A stretch of 17,158 nucleotides of DNA from an uncultured Eubacteriales bacterium (lineage in GTDB: Bacteria > Bacillota > Clostridia > Oscillospirales > Oscillospiraceae). Below the pieces are notes generated by a model. It ran no database searches. It was given only the letters and a program-made list of their open reading frames with translations, and had not been told where the DNA came from. The translations under genes and the position numbers were made by a program. The stretch's first letter is position 1. Each line of letters begins with the position of its first letter. This document shows positions 6,195-14,394 of the stretch, piece after piece. Location of the stretch: NCBI GenBank assembly GCA_900551355.1, contig URVR01000015.1, positions 1-17,158 of the forward strand, read 5' to 3'.

Positions 6195-6232
6195 CATCGC
6201 TTCCCGCTCCGTGGCGCCGAAAAGGAGAACCT

Positions 6233-6706
6233 ATGCAGAAAGTGATCGACTTCATCAACACCCACACCTACGACATCTTCATCCCCCTGACGGCACTGGC
6301 GCTGCTGCGGCTGGCCATGTGCTGGGCGCAGCTGAAACAGACCGCCGCCATCCGCAAGAAGAAGGGTGTCTACCACGCCGTGCGGGAGCACTACGCCGAG
6401 ATGGGCGCGTGGCTGGGCATCCTGCCCTTCTGCGTGCTGGCGCTGATCCTCCCCAGGATCTGGTACGTCTGGATCGCGCTGGCGGTCATCGGCGGCGTCC
6501 TTGTGGGCCGGGCCGGGAAAAAGAAGGGCGTGGAGCTGGACGATATCTACCGCCAGGTGGCGTGGGAGCTGAAGCACGAGGCGGAGGCCGAGGCCGCCCG
6601 GGAGGCCGCGTCCCACACGCTGGAGGGCGGCGCAGCCGCCATCGAGGACGGCCATGCCGGTGAAACGGAACATAACGAGGACAAAGGAGAGACAGAAAAT
6701 GGCTAA
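6233..6706 (+). CDS. Small membrane protein of unknown function, first gene of the T-box operon
   Basis: I do not recognise this 157-residue protein. A hydrophobic segment at about residues 15-34 (IFIPLTALALLRLAMCWAQL) is followed by a basic, soluble stretch (RKKKGVYHAVREHYAEMG). Two closely spaced hydrophobic segments follow at about 59-75 and 77-93. The C-terminal 60 residues are hydrophilic, Ala/Glu-rich and probably helical, ending in acidic repeats (GETEHNEDKGETENG). This suggests an inner-membrane protein with a cytoplasmic acidic tail. Start ATG has AAAAGGAG 7-14 bases upstream; the frame is open further upstream but would run through the T-box terminator. Its last eight bases overlap hisS. 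Placement directly behind a tRNA-Asp sensor suggests a link to amino acid supply or translation, but nothing in the sequence proves it. Confidence 0.8.
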   Translation: MQKVIDFINTHTYDIFIPLTALALLRLAMCWAQLKQTAAIRKKKGVYHAVREHYAEMGAWLGILPFCVLALILPRIWYVWIALAVIGGVLVGRAGKKKGVELDDIYRQVAWELKHEAEAEAAREAASHTLEGGAAAIEDGHAGETEHNEDKGETENG

Positions 6707-8057
6707 AATGACACCCCGCACCCTGTCGGGCTTTATGGAGCTGCTGCCCCAACCGCAGCAGCAGATGGAGCGGATGATGGACATCCTCCGCCGGACCTAC
6801 AGCCTGTACGGCTTCACGCCGCTGGACACACCGGTGATCGAGGCCAGCGAGGTGCTGCTGGCCAAGGGCGGCGGCGAGACGGAGAAGCAGATCTACCGTT
6901 TCCAGAAGGGCGACGCCGACCTGGCCCTGCGCTTTGACCTGACGGTGCCGCTGGCCAAGTATGTGGCCCTGCACTACAACGACCTGTCCTTCCCCTTCCG
7001 CCGCTATCAGATCGGCAAGGTCTATCGGGGCGAGCGCGCCCAGCGCGGCCGCTTCCGGGAATTCTATCAGGCGGATATCGACATCATCGGCGACGGCAAG
7101 CTGGATATCACCAACGAGGCAGAGATCCCCGCCATCATCTACCAGACCTTCACCTCGCTGGGTCTGAAGCGGTTCCAGATCCGCGTCAACAACCGGAAGA
7201 TCCTCAACGGCTTTTACGCCATGCTGGGTCTGACGGAGCAGTCCGGCGACATCATGCGCACCGTGGACAAGCTGGACAAAATCGGCGCCGAGAAGGTGCG
7301 GACGCTGCTGGTGGACGAGTGCGGCGTGTCCGCCGAGAGCGCCGACGAGATCCTGAAGTTCATCGCCATCACCGGCGACAATGAGCAGGTGCTGGCCGCG
7401 CTGGAATCCTACCGGGGACGCAACGAGGTGTTCGACGAGGGTTTTGACCAGCTGAACACCGTGGTGAAATACCTGTCCGCCTTCGGCGTTCCGGCGGAGA
7501 ACTTCGCCGTGGATCTGACCATCGCCCGGGGACTGGACTACTACACCGGCACGGTGTACGAGACGACGCTGCTGGATCACCCGGAGATCGGCTCCGTCTG
7601 CTCCGGCGGGCGGTACGACAATCTGGCGGAGTACTACACCGACAAGCAGCTGCCCGGCGTGGGCATCTCCATCGGCCTGACCCGTCTTTTCTATGTGCTG
7701 GGCGAGCAGGGCATGCTGAACCCCGACCTGCCCACGGCGCCCGCCGATGTGCTGATCCTGCCCATGACCGCCGATCTGGCCCCCGCCGTGACGCTGGCCA
7801 CCCGGCTGCGGGCCGCCGGCGTCCGTACCCAGCTGTACACCGAGCAGAAGAAGTTCAAGGCCAAGATGAACTACGCCGACAAGCTGGGCGTGCCCTATGT
7901 GGTGTTCCTGGGCGACGACGAGATCGCCGGAAACGTGGTGGCCTGCAAGGACATGACCTCCGGCGAACAGACCACCCTGCCCTTTGCAGAGACGCTGGCA
8001 CTGATCCAGAGCGGTCTTGCCAAGCGGAACGAGGGCGCTGTGATTCTGGAAAAGTAA
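6699..8057 (+). CDS. hisS: Histidyl-tRNA synthetase
   Basis: This 452-residue class II synthetase charges tRNA-His. The N-terminus has FMELLPQPQQQMERMMDIL and the TPVIE segment of motif 1. Motif 2 is in RYQIGKVYRGERAQRGRFREFYQADIDIIG (about 102-131). The histidine-binding signature reads GLDYYTGTVYE (about 278). GRYDNLAEYY and GVGISIGLTRLF (motif 3) follow, and the C-terminal alpha/beta anticodon domain starts near APADVLILPM. The ATG at 6699 is chosen because AAAGGAGAGA lies 6-15 bases upstream; the frame stays open a further 15 codons within the preceding gene. It overlaps that gene by eight bases, indicating coupling. It is the second gene of the T-box operon. Confidence 0.97.
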   Translation: MAKMTPRTLSGFMELLPQPQQQMERMMDILRRTYSLYGFTPLDTPVIEASEVLLAKGGGETEKQIYRFQKGDADLALRFDLTVPLAKYVALHYNDLSFPFRRYQIGKVYRGERAQRGRFREFYQADIDIIGDGKLDITNEAEIPAIIYQTFTSLGLKRFQIRVNNRKILNGFYAMLGLTEQSGDIMRTVDKLDKIGAEKVRTLLVDECGVSAESADEILKFIAITGDNEQVLAALESYRGRNEVFDEGFDQLNTVVKYLSAFGVPAENFAVDLTIARGLDYYTGTVYETTLLDHPEIGSVCSGGRYDNLAEYYTDKQLPGVGISIGLTRLFYVLGEQGMLNPDLPTAPADVLILPMTADLAPAVTLATRLRAAGVRTQLYTEQKKFKAKMNYADKLGVPYVVFLGDDEIAGNVVACKDMTSGEQTTLPFAETLALIQSGLAKRNEGAVILEK

Positions 8058-8119
8058 CAACAGAGCGTAATATTTCCATTTAATTATACGATACTTTATC
8101 ATATCAGGAGGACAAAACA

Positions 8120-9904
8120 ATGATGCAGATGCGTACACATACCTGCAACGAGCTGCGGCTGGAGCACGTGGGCCAGTCCGTGAAGCTGGTGGGCTGGATG
8201 GAGAACGTCCGCGCCGTGGGTCAGAACTTCGCCTTCGTGGTGCTGCGCGACTTCTACGGCACCACCCAGATCGTGGTGGAGACCGAGGACATGATGGCCG
8301 TGATCCGCGATCTGAACAAGGAGTCCACCATCAGCGTGGAGGGCGTGGTGCGGGAGCGCGCCAGCAAGAACCCCAAGCAGGACACCGGCGACATCGAGGT
8401 GGTGCCCAGCAAGATCGAGGTGCTGGGCCGCTGCCGCTACAACTCCCTGCCCTTTGAGATCAACCGCAGCCGCGAGGCCGACGAGCTGCAGCGCCTGAAG
8501 TACCGCTATCTGGACCTGCGCAACCCCGCCGTGAAGCAGAACATCATCCTGCGCTGCCAGGTGGTGGCCGCGCTGCGCGCCGCCATGACCGACCACGGCT
8601 TCCTGGAGATCACCACCCCCATCCTGACGGCCTCCTCTCCCGAGGGCGCCCGGGACTATCTGGTGCCCGCCCGCAAGCATCCCGGCAAGTTCTATGCCCT
8701 GCCCCAGGCGCCCCAGCAGTTCAAGCAGCTGCTGATGACCTCCGGCTTTGACCGCTATTTCCAGATCGCCCCCTGCTTCCGGGATGAGGACGCCCGCGGC
8801 GACCGCTCCCCCGGCGAGTTCTATCAGCTGGATATGGAGATGGCCTTCGCCACCCAGGACGACATCTTCGCCGTGCTGGAGGACGTGCTGCCCCCCATCT
8901 TCGCCAAGTACGGCACCTACAACGTGGCGTCCTCCGCGCCGTTCCGCCGTATCGCCTACAACGACGCCATGGAGACCTACGGCTCCGACAAGCCCGACCT
9001 GCGCATCGACCTGAAGCTCACCGACATCTCCGACGAGGTGAAGGGCTGCGGCTTCGAGCAGCTGGACGGCAAGGTGGTCAAGGCCATCGCCGTCAGCGAC
9101 TGCACCCTGACCCGCAAGGCCATCGACCAGCTGTGCACCGACGTGGAGGTGCAGTCCGGCAGCAAGCCCTACTGGTTCAAGGTGGACGAGAACGGTCAGC
9201 TGGCCGGCGGCATCGCCAAGTTCATGAACGGCTGCCAGGAGGCGCTTACCGCCAAGCTGGGTCTGAAGCCCAACATGCTGGTGGGCGTGGCCGCCGGCGA
9301 CAAGGGCGCGGCCATCAAGACCGCCGGCGTCCTGCGCAATAAGCTGGGCGCCGCCTGCGAGGGTCACATGGACAAGGAGCGCTACGAGTTCTGCTGGATC
9401 GTGGACTTCCCCATGTACGAGATCGGCGACGAGTCCGGCGAGCTGGAGTTCTGCCACAACCCGTTCTCCATGCCCAGCGGCGGTCTGGAGGTGCTGCTGA
9501 AGGCCGAGCGGGGCGAGATCGATCCCCTGACCATCACCGCCGACCAGTACGACCTGGTGTGCAACGGCGTGGAGCTCAGCTCCGGCGCCGTCCGTAACCA
9601 CGACCCCGAGATCATGATCAAGGCCTTCGAGCTGGTGCGTCTGGGCGAGGAGGACGTGAAGAAGAAGTTCCCCGCTATGTACAACGCCTTCTGCTACGGT
9701 GCGCCTCCCCACGCCGGCATCGCCCCGGGCGTGGACCGCATGGTCATGCTGCTGGCCGGTGAGAGCTCCATCCGCGAGATCATCCCCTTCCCCATGAACA
9801 AGAACGCCCAGGACGTGATGATGGGCGCGCCCTCCACCGTGGAGCAGAAGCAGCTGGACGAGCTGCACATCGCCATCGTGGGTGACGTGGAGAAGGACGA
9901 CTGA
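8120..9904 (+). CDS. aspS: Aspartyl-tRNA synthetase (bacterial type, atypical anticodon domain)
   Basis: This 594-residue enzyme charges tRNA-Asp. RTHTCNELRLEHVGQ opens the N-terminal OB-fold. LKYRYLDLR, TPEGARDYLVP-like SPEGARDYLVPARKHPGKF, FKQLLMTSGFDRYFQIAPCFRDEDARGDR (motif 2), the GAD insertion domain (about 295-420) and GVDRMVMLL (motif 3, about 537-545) are all present. The SPGEFYQLD wording after motif 2 is shared with several bacterial AspRS branches. In the OB-fold, the usual W.xRRRDxGG..FidLRD reads WMENVRAVGQNFAFVVLRD, so the arginine-rich anticodon-contact stretch is changed. Whether it also charges tRNA-Asn cannot be told. AGGAGG lies 9-14 bases before the ATG. The 62-bp A+T-rich gap after hisS has no hairpin terminator, so it probably shares the T-box transcript. 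Confidence 0.96.
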   Translation: MMQMRTHTCNELRLEHVGQSVKLVGWMENVRAVGQNFAFVVLRDFYGTTQIVVETEDMMAVIRDLNKESTISVEGVVRERASKNPKQDTGDIEVVPSKIEVLGRCRYNSLPFEINRSREADELQRLKYRYLDLRNPAVKQNIILRCQVVAALRAAMTDHGFLEITTPILTASSPEGARDYLVPARKHPGKFYALPQAPQQFKQLLMTSGFDRYFQIAPCFRDEDARGDRSPGEFYQLDMEMAFATQDDIFAVLEDVLPPIFAKYGTYNVASSAPFRRIAYNDAMETYGSDKPDLRIDLKLTDISDEVKGCGFEQLDGKVVKAIAVSDCTLTRKAIDQLCTDVEVQSGSKPYWFKVDENGQLAGGIAKFMNGCQEALTAKLGLKPNMLVGVAAGDKGAAIKTAGVLRNKLGAACEGHMDKERYEFCWIVDFPMYEIGDESGELEFCHNPFSMPSGGLEVLLKAERGEIDPLTITADQYDLVCNGVELSSGAVRNHDPEIMIKAFELVRLGEEDVKKKFPAMYNAFCYGAPPHAGIAPGVDRMVMLLAGESSIREIIPFPMNKNAQDVMMGAPSTVEQKQLDELHIAIVGDVEKDD

Positions 9905-11052
9905 TGGACACCGTCAGGCTCTATTACGAAAACGCCTTTATGCAGGACTTCACCGCCGCGGTGGAGTCCTGCCAGGCTGTGAAGAACGGCTTCGCCGTGA
10001 TCCTCGACCGCACCGCCTTCTACCCGGAGGGCGGCGGCCAGCCCGCCGACCGCGGCACACTGGACAGCGTGTCCGTCACGGACGTGCAGGAAAGAGACGG
10101 CGTCATCGTCCACACCTGCGCCGCCCCGCTGCCGGTGGGGCAGCAGGTGCACGGCATCATCGACTGGGCGCGGCGGTTCGACCACATGCAGCAGCACTCC
10201 GGCGAGCATATCATCTCCGGCCTGCTGTGCAGCACGTTCCACTGCGACAACGTGGGCTTCCACTTGGGCGCGGACGTGGTCACCATCGACTACAACGCCC
10301 CCATCACATGGGAGCAGGCGCTGGAGGTGGAGCGCCGGGCCAACGCCTACATCTGGGCGGATCACCCCATCCGCATCTGGTACCCCTCCCCGGAGGAGCT
10401 GGCCGCCCTGCCCTACCGCAGCAAGAAGGCCCTCACCGGCCCGGTGCGCATCACGGAGTTCCCCGGCGCGGACATGTGCGCCTGCTGCGGCACCCATGTG
10501 GCCAGCAGCGGGCAGGTGGGCCTTGTGAAGCTGCTGAGCTGCCAGAAATTCCGGGACGGCGTGCGGCTGGAGCTGCTGTGCGGCCAGCGGGCGCTGGACT
10601 ATCTGTCCGCCGGTTGGGAGCAGGCCCGTCAGATCGGGCAGGCGCTGTCCGTCAAGCCCCAGAGCGCCTTTACCGCCGTCAGCCGCATGCAGGAGGAGCT
10701 GCTGGCGCTGAAGGAAAAGGCCGCCCGGCTGGAGGAGGCCGCCTTCGCCCACACGGCGGAGCAGTACCGGAACGCCGGCAGCGTCCTGCACATCACGGAG
10801 AAGCTGGACGGCGACGGCGCCCGGCGGCTGTGCGACGCCATTGCCAGAGCGGCGGGCGGACGCTGCGCCGTGTTCGCCGGCAGCGACGGCGGCTATCAGT
10901 ACGCCGTTATCGAGAGCGGCGGCGACCTGCGGCTCCTCATCAAGGACATGAACGCCGCCCTCCACGGCCGGGGCGGCGGACGGGACGGCTTCGCCCAGGG
11001 CAGCACCGCCTGCACGGCGGAGGAGATCCGCACGTTCTTCGCGGGTCTGTAA
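9904..11052 (+). CDS. alaX: AlaX-type alanyl-tRNA editing hydrolase with DHHA1 domain
   Basis: This 382-residue stand-alone relative of the AlaRS editing half hydrolyses mischarged Ser- (or Gly-) tRNA-Ala in trans. The N-terminal half has the family signature FYPEGGGQPADRGTL. The zinc/active site has HSGEHIISG (H98, H102) and CACCGTHV (C194, H198). A coiled-coil linker follows (about 260-290, RMQEELLALKEKAARLEEA). The C-terminal DHHA1-like domain ends in the Gly-rich ALHGRGGGRDGFAQGS motif that also occurs in AlaRS. This long architecture corresponds to AlaX-L. The ATG overlaps the aspS stop by one base (TGATG), so it is translationally coupled and falls under the Asp T-box. Confidence 0.92.
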   Translation: MDTVRLYYENAFMQDFTAAVESCQAVKNGFAVILDRTAFYPEGGGQPADRGTLDSVSVTDVQERDGVIVHTCAAPLPVGQQVHGIIDWARRFDHMQQHSGEHIISGLLCSTFHCDNVGFHLGADVVTIDYNAPITWEQALEVERRANAYIWADHPIRIWYPSPEELAALPYRSKKALTGPVRITEFPGADMCACCGTHVASSGQVGLVKLLSCQKFRDGVRLELLCGQRALDYLSAGWEQARQIGQALSVKPQSAFTAVSRMQEELLALKEKAARLEEAAFAHTAEQYRNAGSVLHITEKLDGDGARRLCDAIARAAGGRCAVFAGSDGGYQYAVIESGGDLRLLIKDMNAALHGRGGGRDGFAQGSTACTAEEIRTFFAGL

Positions 11053-11099
11053 ATACCTCGCCGCGCGAAACATTTCTTTCGGTTTTCCACAAAAATGCG

Positions 11100-11143
11100 C
11101 CCCTGAATGTGTGCAATTCGCGCACTTTCAGGGGTTTCTTTTT
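11100..11143 (+). terminator. Intrinsic terminator after alaX
   Basis: CCCCTGAA (11100-11107) pairs with TTCAGGGG (11127-11134). The stem can continue inwards as GTGTG/CGCAC with mismatches. The tract TTTCTTTTT (11135-11143) follows. It closes the T-box operon 48 bp after the alaX stop. Confidence 0.88.
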
Positions 11144-11157
11144 CCCTTCGGACATGC

Positions 11158-11163
11158 TACAAT
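11158..11163 (+). promoter_or_regulatory. Putative -10 box for the MATE gene
   Basis: TACAAT (11158-11163) lies about 38 bp upstream of the MATE start and directly after the alaX terminator. No good -35 box is seen at the expected spacing; the position overlaps the terminator's T tract. The call is therefore weak. Confidence 0.4.
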
Positions 11164-11200
11164 AAACACTGAGAATATATGCCATGAAGAAGGAGCCGTT

Positions 11201-12571
11201 ATGCAGAGCGAAAACAAGCTGGGCACCATGCCCATTTCCAAGCTGATCTGGAATATGTCCCTGCCCATCATCGCCTCCATGCTGGTGCAGGCGCTGTACA
11301 ACATCGTGGACAGTGTGTTCGTCAGCCGCGTCAGTGAGCAGGCGCTGACCGCCGTATCCCTGGCCTTCCCCGCCCAGAATCTGATGATCGGTCTGGCCAC
11401 CGGCACCGCCGTGGGCGTCAACGCCCTGATGGGCCGTGCGCTGGGCGCGGGTATGCGGGAGCGGGCCGACCGGGTGGCCAACAACGGCATCTTTCTGGCC
11501 GTGGTGGGCTTCGTTATCTCCGCCGTGCTGGGGCTGACCTGCTCCGACCTGTTCTTCCGCTCCCAGACCCAGGTGGAGAGCATCATCCGGATGGGCAACG
11601 GCTACCTGCGCATCGTCACCATCGGCTCGCTGGGCATGTTCTGCCAGATCATGTACGAGCGGCTGCTGCAGGGCACGGGCCGCTCCCTGCTGAGTATGTA
11701 CACACAGGGGCTGGGCGCCATCATCAACATTGCGCTGGACCCGGTGTTTATCTTTGTGCTGGACATGGGTGTGGCCGGCGCCGCCGTGGCCACCATCATC
11801 GGTCAGCTCTGCGGCTGCGCGCTGGCCATCTGGTTCAACCACAGGAAGAACACCGACATCACCCTGTCCCTCCGGGGCTTCCGGCCCGACTGGCGGCTCA
11901 TCGGCGAGATCTACGCCATCGGCCTGCCCAGCGTCATCATGGTGGCCATCGGCTCCGTCATGACGTTCCTGATGAACAAAATCCTCATTGTCTATCACTC
12001 CGCCCACGAGACGGCGGCCACCGCCTTCGGCGTCTATTTCAAGCTGAATTCCTTTATTTTCATGCCCATCTTCGGCATGAACAACGGCGTCATCCCCATC
12101 GTGGCCTTCAACTACGGTGCCCAGAACCGCCGCCGCATGGTGGAGACCATCAAGCGCGGCACGCTGTACGCCTCCTGCATCATGGTGTTCGGCACGGTGC
12201 TGTTCCAGCTGATCCCCGGCCCGCTGCTGAAGATCTTCGACGCCACGGACACCATGCTCACGGTGGGCATCCCCGCCCTGCGCATCATCTCCCTGAGCTT
12301 CTGCATGGCCGGCGCGTGCATCGCGCTGGGCAGTTCGTTCCAAGCGCTTGGCAAGTCCATTTACTCCATGATCACCTCCATCGTGCGGCAGCTGGTGTTT
12401 CTGGTGCCCATCGCCTATGTGCTGGCGCGGTACGGCGCCTCCGTCGGCAATGATGATCTGGTGTGGTGGTGCTACCCCATCGCGGAGGTGTTCTCTCTGA
12501 CCCTGACGCTGCTGTTCTTCCGGCATGTGTACAGGACGATGATCGCCAGGATCCCCGAGGGAGCAGAGTAA
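11201..12571 (+). CDS. MATE-family multidrug/Na+ antiporter
   Basis: This 456-residue integral membrane transporter of the MATE (NorM/DinF-like) family exports cationic drugs or metabolites in exchange for Na+ or H+. Two repeats of six membrane segments are visible. The first opens SKLIWNMSLPIIASMLVQALYNIVDSVFVSRVSEQALTAV, with the family's 'P.i...l...lY.ivD..fvg' pattern. The second opens near GLPSVIMVAIGSVMTFLMNKILI. FGMNNGVIPIVAFNYGAQNRRRM matches the conserved segment before the last helices. AAGGAG lies 7-12 bases before the chosen ATG at 11201; the frame extends 30 codons upstream only by running through the terminator and promoter region. It is a single-gene unit. Its own downstream terminator appears to be interrupted by the mobile element. 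The substrate is unknown. Confidence 0.94.
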   Translation: MQSENKLGTMPISKLIWNMSLPIIASMLVQALYNIVDSVFVSRVSEQALTAVSLAFPAQNLMIGLATGTAVGVNALMGRALGAGMRERADRVANNGIFLAVVGFVISAVLGLTCSDLFFRSQTQVESIIRMGNGYLRIVTIGSLGMFCQIMYERLLQGTGRSLLSMYTQGLGAIINIALDPVFIFVLDMGVAGAAVATIIGQLCGCALAIWFNHRKNTDITLSLRGFRPDWRLIGEIYAIGLPSVIMVAIGSVMTFLMNKILIVYHSAHETAATAFGVYFKLNSFIFMPIFGMNNGVIPIVAFNYGAQNRRRMVETIKRGTLYASCIMVFGTVLFQLIPGPLLKIFDATDTMLTVGIPALRIISLSFCMAGACIALGSSFQALGKSIYSMITSIVRQLVFLVPIAYVLARYGASVGNDDLVWWCYPIAEVFSLTLTLLFFRHVYRTMIARIPEGAE

Positions 12572-12626
12572 AAAAAGAGAGCCTTCCGCTACTCCTGATA
12601 GGGGTACCTTGAAGCGTGTCCTCGGA
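12572..12626. other. Chromosome-element junction zone (candidate attachment site)
   Basis: These 55 bases lie between the MATE stop and the recombinase stop. The first part, AAAAAAGAGAGCCTTCCGC (12571-12589), looks like the left arm of an A-tailed intrinsic terminator whose partner arm is missing. GA dinucleotides, the crossover core used by TnpX/TndX-type recombinases, occur at 12577-12580 and 12597-12598. The exact crossover point cannot be set without the other end. Confidence 0.5.
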
Positions 12627-14303
12627 TTAGGCAGGCAGTGCAATTGTACTGTCTGCCTTTTCTGTTGTCTCTCCGCATAGAAGCATATCGTCTGTCTCGT
12701 TGAGGTTGAAGTCCCGAAAACAGATGTGGATCTTCTGCGGTGCGTGCTTGGAGTATTTGACCTCTTTCTCATACACGATGATTTTCGCCACAAAGGTGCG
12801 GAGCAGTTCCGGGGTCAGTTCCGTCATGTCGGTGAACTTTCTGGCCTTGGCGATGAAGTTCTTGGCGTTGGCCATGCTACTGCGTAGTTTCTCCAGGCGC
12901 TCCTCCGTGGCAGGGATGGCTTCAGCCAGCTGCGCTTTCTCCTTGGAGTATGCCTCAGACAGCAAACGGAACTGCTCATTGCTCACCCGTCCCAAGGCGC
13001 TGTCCTCATACATCCGCTTGAACACTACATCCAGTTCGCCATCCCGTTTCCGCATCGTGGACAATTCCCGTTCCACCCCCCGGATCTCCTTTGCCACCTC
13101 AGTAGATTGCTTTTGCTGAATATATGCGGCGAACCGCTCCGGGTCGCTCCTGGCAAACTCTGTGGCTCTGCGGATTGTTTCCAGCACGATTTCCTTCAGT
13201 GCCACTTCCCGGATATAGTGAGCGCTACACACTTCTGCCCCGTCCTTCTTGTAGGTGCGGCAGGTGAAATGATTCTGTTCCGGCTTCATGGTGTGCGCCC
13301 GGTGCAATGCCATGGGCTTACCGCAGTCCGCACAATACACCAATCCAGAGAACATATTCTGCTCATCCATATTCGTGCGGCGGCGCTTATGAGATCGCAC
13401 CTCCTGTACGATATCCCAGGTTTCCTGATCCACCAGCTCTTCATGAGTATTCTCAAAGATAAGCCACTCTGATTTGGGGCGTTCACATCGTTTTTTGTCC
13501 TTGTAGGACTTGGTGCTGTAGCGAAGGTTGACCGTGTGCCCAAGGTAGACCATGTTCTGAAGCATATCCGCCACCATGTCGCCAGTCCAGTTGTAGGGCC
13601 GCTCTGCATTCAGCCCGGAATGGGATGTGCCGAATTTCGTATAGGCGTACATGGATGGACTGTAGATGCATTCTTTCTTGAGCTGCTTTGCAATCTGGGC
13701 TGGTCCCATTCCGCCGGCGCACATGGCGAAGATGCGTTTGACGACAGCCGCCGCCTCCTCATCCACCAACAGAGGAGAGTCCTTGGTTGCACCCTTGCGG
13801 TAGCCGTAAGGAGCTCGTGTCCCCACCCGGATTCCCCGCTGTGCCTTGGCGTTCACTACATTCCGCACCTTGCGGCTGCAGTCCCGCACGTGCCACTCAT
13901 TGAACAAATTCTTGAAAGGCATCAGCTCGTTGCTGTTTTCATACTTGGTGTCAACATTGTCGTTGACAGCGATGTAGCGCACATCATTGGAAGGGAATAT
14001 CTCCTCGATATAAAGACCGGTGTGCAGTTGGTTTCTTCCAAGGCGGGAAAGATCCTTTGTGATGATGACGGCGATGTCGCCGTTGCTCATGTCATCCATC
14101 ATCTGTTCAAAGGCTGGGCGATTGAAATTCGTGCCGGAATAGCCATCGTCCACATAAAATCTGGTGTTCTGGAACCCATTCTCATCGGCGTACTTTTGCA
14201 GGATAAGTTTTTGGTTCTGGATACTGTTGGAGTCGCCCTCCAGATTATCATCTCGGGACAGACGGCAATAGAGCGCCGTGATCTTTTGGTTTGGCTGTAA
14301 CAT
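12627..14303 (-). CDS. Large serine recombinase (TnpX/TndX type)
   Basis: This 558-residue integrase/excisionase cuts and rejoins element ends through a serine-DNA intermediate. The N-terminal resolvase domain (about 1-150) has ALYCRLSRDD with catalytic Ser16, followed by SIQNQK, DDGYSGTNFNRPAF and KDLSRLGRNQLHTGLYIE. The recombinase domain (about 170-310) has GTRAPYGYRKG. A zinc ribbon lies at about 322-360 (YCADCGKPM ... FTCRTYKKDGAEVC). A long coiled coil follows (about 400-485, VERELSTMRKRDGEL...). The C-terminal KIVVYEKEV...KIHICFRDFN-type end matches the DUF4368 tail common in Clostridial transposon recombinases. The start at 14303 is set by AAGGAGG five bases upstream; the longer frame would encode that ribosome binding site. 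It is terminal in the element, next to the junction, as is usual for this group. Confidence 0.94.
   Translation of the reverse strand: MLQPNQKITALYCRLSRDDNLEGDSNSIQNQKLILQKYADENGFQNTRFYVDDGYSGTNFNRPAFEQMMDDMSNGDIAVIITKDLSRLGRNQLHTGLYIEEIFPSNDVRYIAVNDNVDTKYENSNELMPFKNLFNEWHVRDCSRKVRNVVNAKAQRGIRVGTRAPYGYRKGATKDSPLLVDEEAAAVVKRIFAMCAGGMGPAQIAKQLKKECIYSPSMYAYTKFGTSHSGLNAERPYNWTGDMVADMLQNMVYLGHTVNLRYSTKSYKDKKRCERPKSEWLIFENTHEELVDQETWDIVQEVRSHKRRRTNMDEQNMFSGLVYCADCGKPMALHRAHTMKPEQNHFTCRTYKKDGAEVCSAHYIREVALKEIVLETIRRATEFARSDPERFAAYIQQKQSTEVAKEIRGVERELSTMRKRDGELDVVFKRMYEDSALGRVSNEQFRLLSEAYSKEKAQLAEAIPATEERLEKLRSSMANAKNFIAKARKFTDMTELTPELLRTFVAKIIVYEKEVKYSKHAPQKIHICFRDFNLNETDDMLLCGETTEKADSTIALPA
12629..12661 (+). 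terminator. Hairpin with T-tract at the element edge, overlapping the recombinase 3' end
   Basis: AGGCAGGCAGTGCAA (12629-12643) folds on the following 15 bases with only two G-T wobbles, and TTTT follows on the + strand. It could terminate incoming + strand transcripts from the MATE gene. On the - strand it forms the last codons of the recombinase and lacks a T run beyond it. Confidence 0.55.
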
Positions 14304-14325
14304 ATTGACCTCCTTCATAAAACGC

Positions 14326-14372
14326 CAAACCGATTGAGAGATTGCAACCATACAATACCCTCAATCGGTTTG
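14326..14372. repeat. Inverted repeat upstream of the recombinase gene
   Basis: CAAACCGATTGAG (14326-14338) and CTCAATCGGTTTG (14360-14372) are perfect 13-bp arms around a 21-bp loop, between the TnpW-like gene and the recombinase ribosome binding site. On the - strand the hairpin is followed by GCGTTTTATG, so it may terminate or attenuate transcription before the recombinase. It could also be a regulator binding site. Confidence 0.7.
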
Positions 14373-14394
14373 TTTGTCTATGCGAACCTGTTTT

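Noticed and set aside
6119..6232. Longer start for the small membrane protein inside the T-box leader
   Set aside because: It would translate the T-box sequence and terminator; the ATG at 6233 has a proper AAGGAG site.
13536..14300. 254-residue + strand frame opposite the recombinase
   Set aside because: Shadow of the serine recombinase, whose frame carries all the catalytic and zinc motifs; no ribosome binding site or recognisable domain on the + strand.
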